Position numbers and translations under genes: made by a program
In this document: positions 12,767-14,074 of the stretch, piece by piece
How positions within the stretch are numbered: the stretch's first letter is position 1
Layout: every line of letters begins with the position of its first letter
The notes under the pieces: generated by a model
Database searches by the model: none
Told to the model about the DNA's origin: nothing
Seen by the model: only the letters and a program-made list of their open reading frames with translations
NCBI GenBank assembly: GCA_022713905.1
Contig: JAIHTM010000041.1
Span: 1-14,074 of the forward strand
DNA from: Collinsella sp.
Lineage (GTDB): Bacteria > Actinomycetota > Coriobacteriia > Coriobacteriales > Coriobacteriaceae
Direction of reading: 5' to 3'
Length of the DNA stretch: 14,074 bases

Positions 12767-13780
12767 TCACGCGTAGATATTGCGCGGACGCATGTCCTCG
12801 GGAAGCCCCTCCAGCAGAATCGCCACGGAACCTTCCTCGAACACGGAACGGATACCGGCGGCCAGCAGAGGCGCGCAAGACAGCACGGTCATATTCGGCA
12901 GACGCTTTTCCTCGGGAATCGGCACGGTATCCATGAACACGATTTCATGAGCGCCGCAACGAGACAGCCGTTCCACAGCCGGGCCGGAGAGCAAGCCATG
13001 GGTGGCGACCAGCGTCACCGACTTGGCGCCGGATTCGTTCAGGGTGCGCACGGCCTCGCAAATAGTGCCGGCGGTGTCGACCATATCGTCGATCACCACA
13101 CAATCGCGACCGTCAACATCACCGATGATGCCGTGTGCCTCGGCGTGATTCGGACGGGTGATGTCGCGCTGCTTATGGATAAAGGCCAGCGGCAGGTTGC
13201 CCAACTTGGCGGCCCACTGCTCAGACACCTTGATACGGCCGGCATCAGGGGAGACGATGGTGGTGTTGTTCAGGTCAATGGCGGAACGCACATAGTCAAG
13301 CAGCACCGGCATGGCGGTCAGATGGTCGACCGGGCCATCGAAGAAGCCCTGCTCTTGGGCGGCATGCAGATCAACCGTCATAATGCGGTCAGCGCCGGCG
13401 GAACGGAACAGGTCAAAAATCAGGCGAGCGGTGATGGGCTCGCGGCCGCGGTGCTTCTTGTCTTGACGAGAATAGCCAAGGAACGGGGCCACCACGGTAA
13501 TAGACTTGGCGGAGGCGCGCTTCAAAGCGTCGATCATGATGAGCTGTTCCATGATCCACTTGTTGATATCGCCCGAATGGCACTGCAGCACGAACACGTC
13601 CGCACCGCGCACCGGCTCGGTGAACCGCACGTACATCTCACCGTTGGCAAAGTCGTAAGCGGTGGTCTCGAGAACCTCAGTGCCCAGGCATTCGGCCACT
13701 TTCTCGGCCAGCTCGGGGTAGGCGCGGCCCGTGACCAAAACGAGTCGTTTATCCGGAGTGCCTTCAAGAATTGCCGACAT
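12767..13780 (-). CDS. prs: Ribose-phosphate pyrophosphokinase (PRPP synthetase)
   Basis: A 337-residue class I PRPP synthetase that makes phosphoribosyl pyrophosphate from ribose 5-phosphate and ATP for nucleotide, histidine and tryptophan synthesis. AAAGGATG lies seven bases before the ATG (13780-13778 on the minus strand). Visible motifs: YDFANGEMYVRFTEPVRG (42-59), the ATP-binding segment FLGYSRQDKKHRGREPITAR (100-119), the metal/ATP site MTVDLHAAQEQGFFDGPVDH (134-153, His139), the flexible-loop region HKQRDI (202-207) with Lys203 and Arg205, and the PRPP loop VVIDDMVDTAGT (228-239). The length is slightly above the usual 310-330. The gene is complete and housekeeping, with its own terminator, and is divergent from rpsF. 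Confidence 0.97.
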   Translation of the reverse strand: MSAILEGTPDKRLVLVTGRAYPELAEKVAECLGTEVLETTAYDFANGEMYVRFTEPVRGADVFVLQCHSGDINKWIMEQLIMIDALKRASAKSITVVAPFLGYSRQDKKHRGREPITARLIFDLFRSAGADRIMTVDLHAAQEQGFFDGPVDHLTAMPVLLDYVRSAIDLNNTTIVSPDAGRIKVSEQWAAKLGNLPLAFIHKQRDITRPNHAEAHGIIGDVDGRDCVVIDDMVDTAGTICEAVRTLNESGAKSVTLVATHGLLSGPAVERLSRCGAHEIVFMDTVPIPEEKRLPNMTVLSCAPLLAAGIRSVFEEGSVAILLEGLPEDMRPRNIYA

Positions 13781-13988
13781 GCTTTCGCATCCTTTTGTGT
13801 TGCAGTGTTTTTAGCCTTAACCAGTGTACTAGCACCCCACCGCAGCGCGTGCCGTGAAGTGGGGCTGTGTTGTAAGAGTGCTGCAATCGTTGATGAACAT
13901 GCGGCACTGTCTCGCCCTGACCATAGGATAGGCAAGTTGCTCACAGGGTGAAGTGCATCTGCATCACCCTATGATTAACACGCATACA

Positions 13989-14034
13989 CACTCCTGCCAC
14001 GGAACGTCCGTGGCCGAATAGTCCGAAGGAGGTG
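13989..14034 (+). promoter_or_regulatory. Probable S6:S18-binding leader of rpsF
   Basis: A perfect hairpin CCACGGA-ACG-TCCGTGG (13997-14013) is followed by CCGAATAGTCCGA and then the ribosome binding site. CACTCCT (13989-13995) can pair with AGGAGGTG (14027-14034), enclosing the hairpin and a CCG trinucleotide. A helix plus hairpin with a CCG element directly over the rpsF Shine-Dalgarno is the layout of the ribosomal-protein leader bound by the S6:S18 complex, which represses its own operon. TATGAT (13970-13975) upstream may be the -10 box; no clear -35 is seen. The remainder of the prs-rpsF gap holds no gene. Confidence 0.5.
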
Positions 14035-14038
14035 GGTG

Positions 14039-14074
14039 ATGTCTGCGCACAAGTACGAACTGATGTTCATCGCC
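14039..14074 (+). CDS. rpsF: 30S ribosomal protein S6, N-terminal fragment (runs off the window)
   Basis: GAAGGAGGTG (14025-14034) precedes ATG 14039, giving MSAHKYELMFIA, the typical actinobacterial S6 start (first beta strand KYELMFI). Only 12 codons are in the window. S6 binds 16S rRNA with S18 in the small subunit. The probable S6:S18 leader just upstream supports the identification. Confidence 0.85.
   Translation, partial: MSAHKYELMFIA

Noticed and set aside
12746..13951. Plus-strand open frame of 401 codons opposite prs
   Set aside because: Shadow of the highly biased prs gene on the other strand; no ribosome binding site and a histidine/glycine-rich composition typical of antisense frames.
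13944..13971. Imperfect palindrome AGGGTG...CACCCT upstream of rpsF as an operator
   Set aside because: The inner pairing is interrupted and no second copy or matching regulator is present, so chance cannot be excluded.

Overview
The window reads as a piece of a Bifidobacterium chromosome, most likely B. longum or a close relative. The reasons are the actinobacterial gene style with GGAGG-type ribosome binding sites, a decayed gene that I recognise as hypBA1 (GH127 beta-L-arabinofuranosidase of B. longum), and housekeeping genes (yggS, prs, start of rpsF) at the right end. The assignment rests on recalled sequences; no search was run.

Layout. 2-121: the 3' end of an unidentified membrane protein gene. 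136-443: a gutted copy of a LacI-family gene (minus strand) that still has its promoter. 448-1382: a truncated ISL3-type insertion sequence with both terminal inverted repeats. 1478-8961: a complete-looking sugar utilisation locus on the plus strand: regulated promoter with two matching 16-bp operators, lipoprotein sugar-binding protein, two ABC permeases, a GH172 enzyme (difructose dianhydride I hydrolase/synthase type, alpha-D-fructofuranosidase), a GH32 beta-fructofuranosidase, and a LacI regulator. 8995-9029: a terminator shared by convergent genes. 9031-10053: a full-length LacI regulator (minus strand), second copy of the gutted gene at the left. 10081-11474: ruins of an arabino-oligosaccharide locus (last 35 codons of a permease, then hypBA1 with a premature stop, a large internal deletion and a frameshift). 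11589-12476: yggS. 12501-12676: a regular array of alternating inverted repeats. 12767-13780: prs (minus). 13989-14074: probable ribosomal-protein leader and the first 12 codons of rpsF.

How it works together. The binding protein and two permeases would import a short fructose-containing saccharide, energised by an ATPase encoded elsewhere. Neither enzyme has a signal peptide, so both act in the cytoplasm: GH172 would open difructose dianhydride I (or cleave another alpha-fructofuranoside) to inulobiose, and GH32 would split the beta-linkage to fructose. The LacI protein at 7936-8961 is the natural repressor for the two operators upstream of the operon. The right-hand LacI (9031-10053) belongs to the neighbouring arabino-oligosaccharide locus, whose binding protein and permeases are gone. 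Its copy lost its promoter at the deletion junction, whereas the left copy kept the promoter and lost the coding sequence.

The most notable observations are the GH172/GH32 transport locus itself, the two operators 147 bp apart (14 helical turns), the locus lying between direct repeats of a lacI gene, the ten-G tract just before the regulator start codon, and the six-element alternating inverted-repeat array after yggS.
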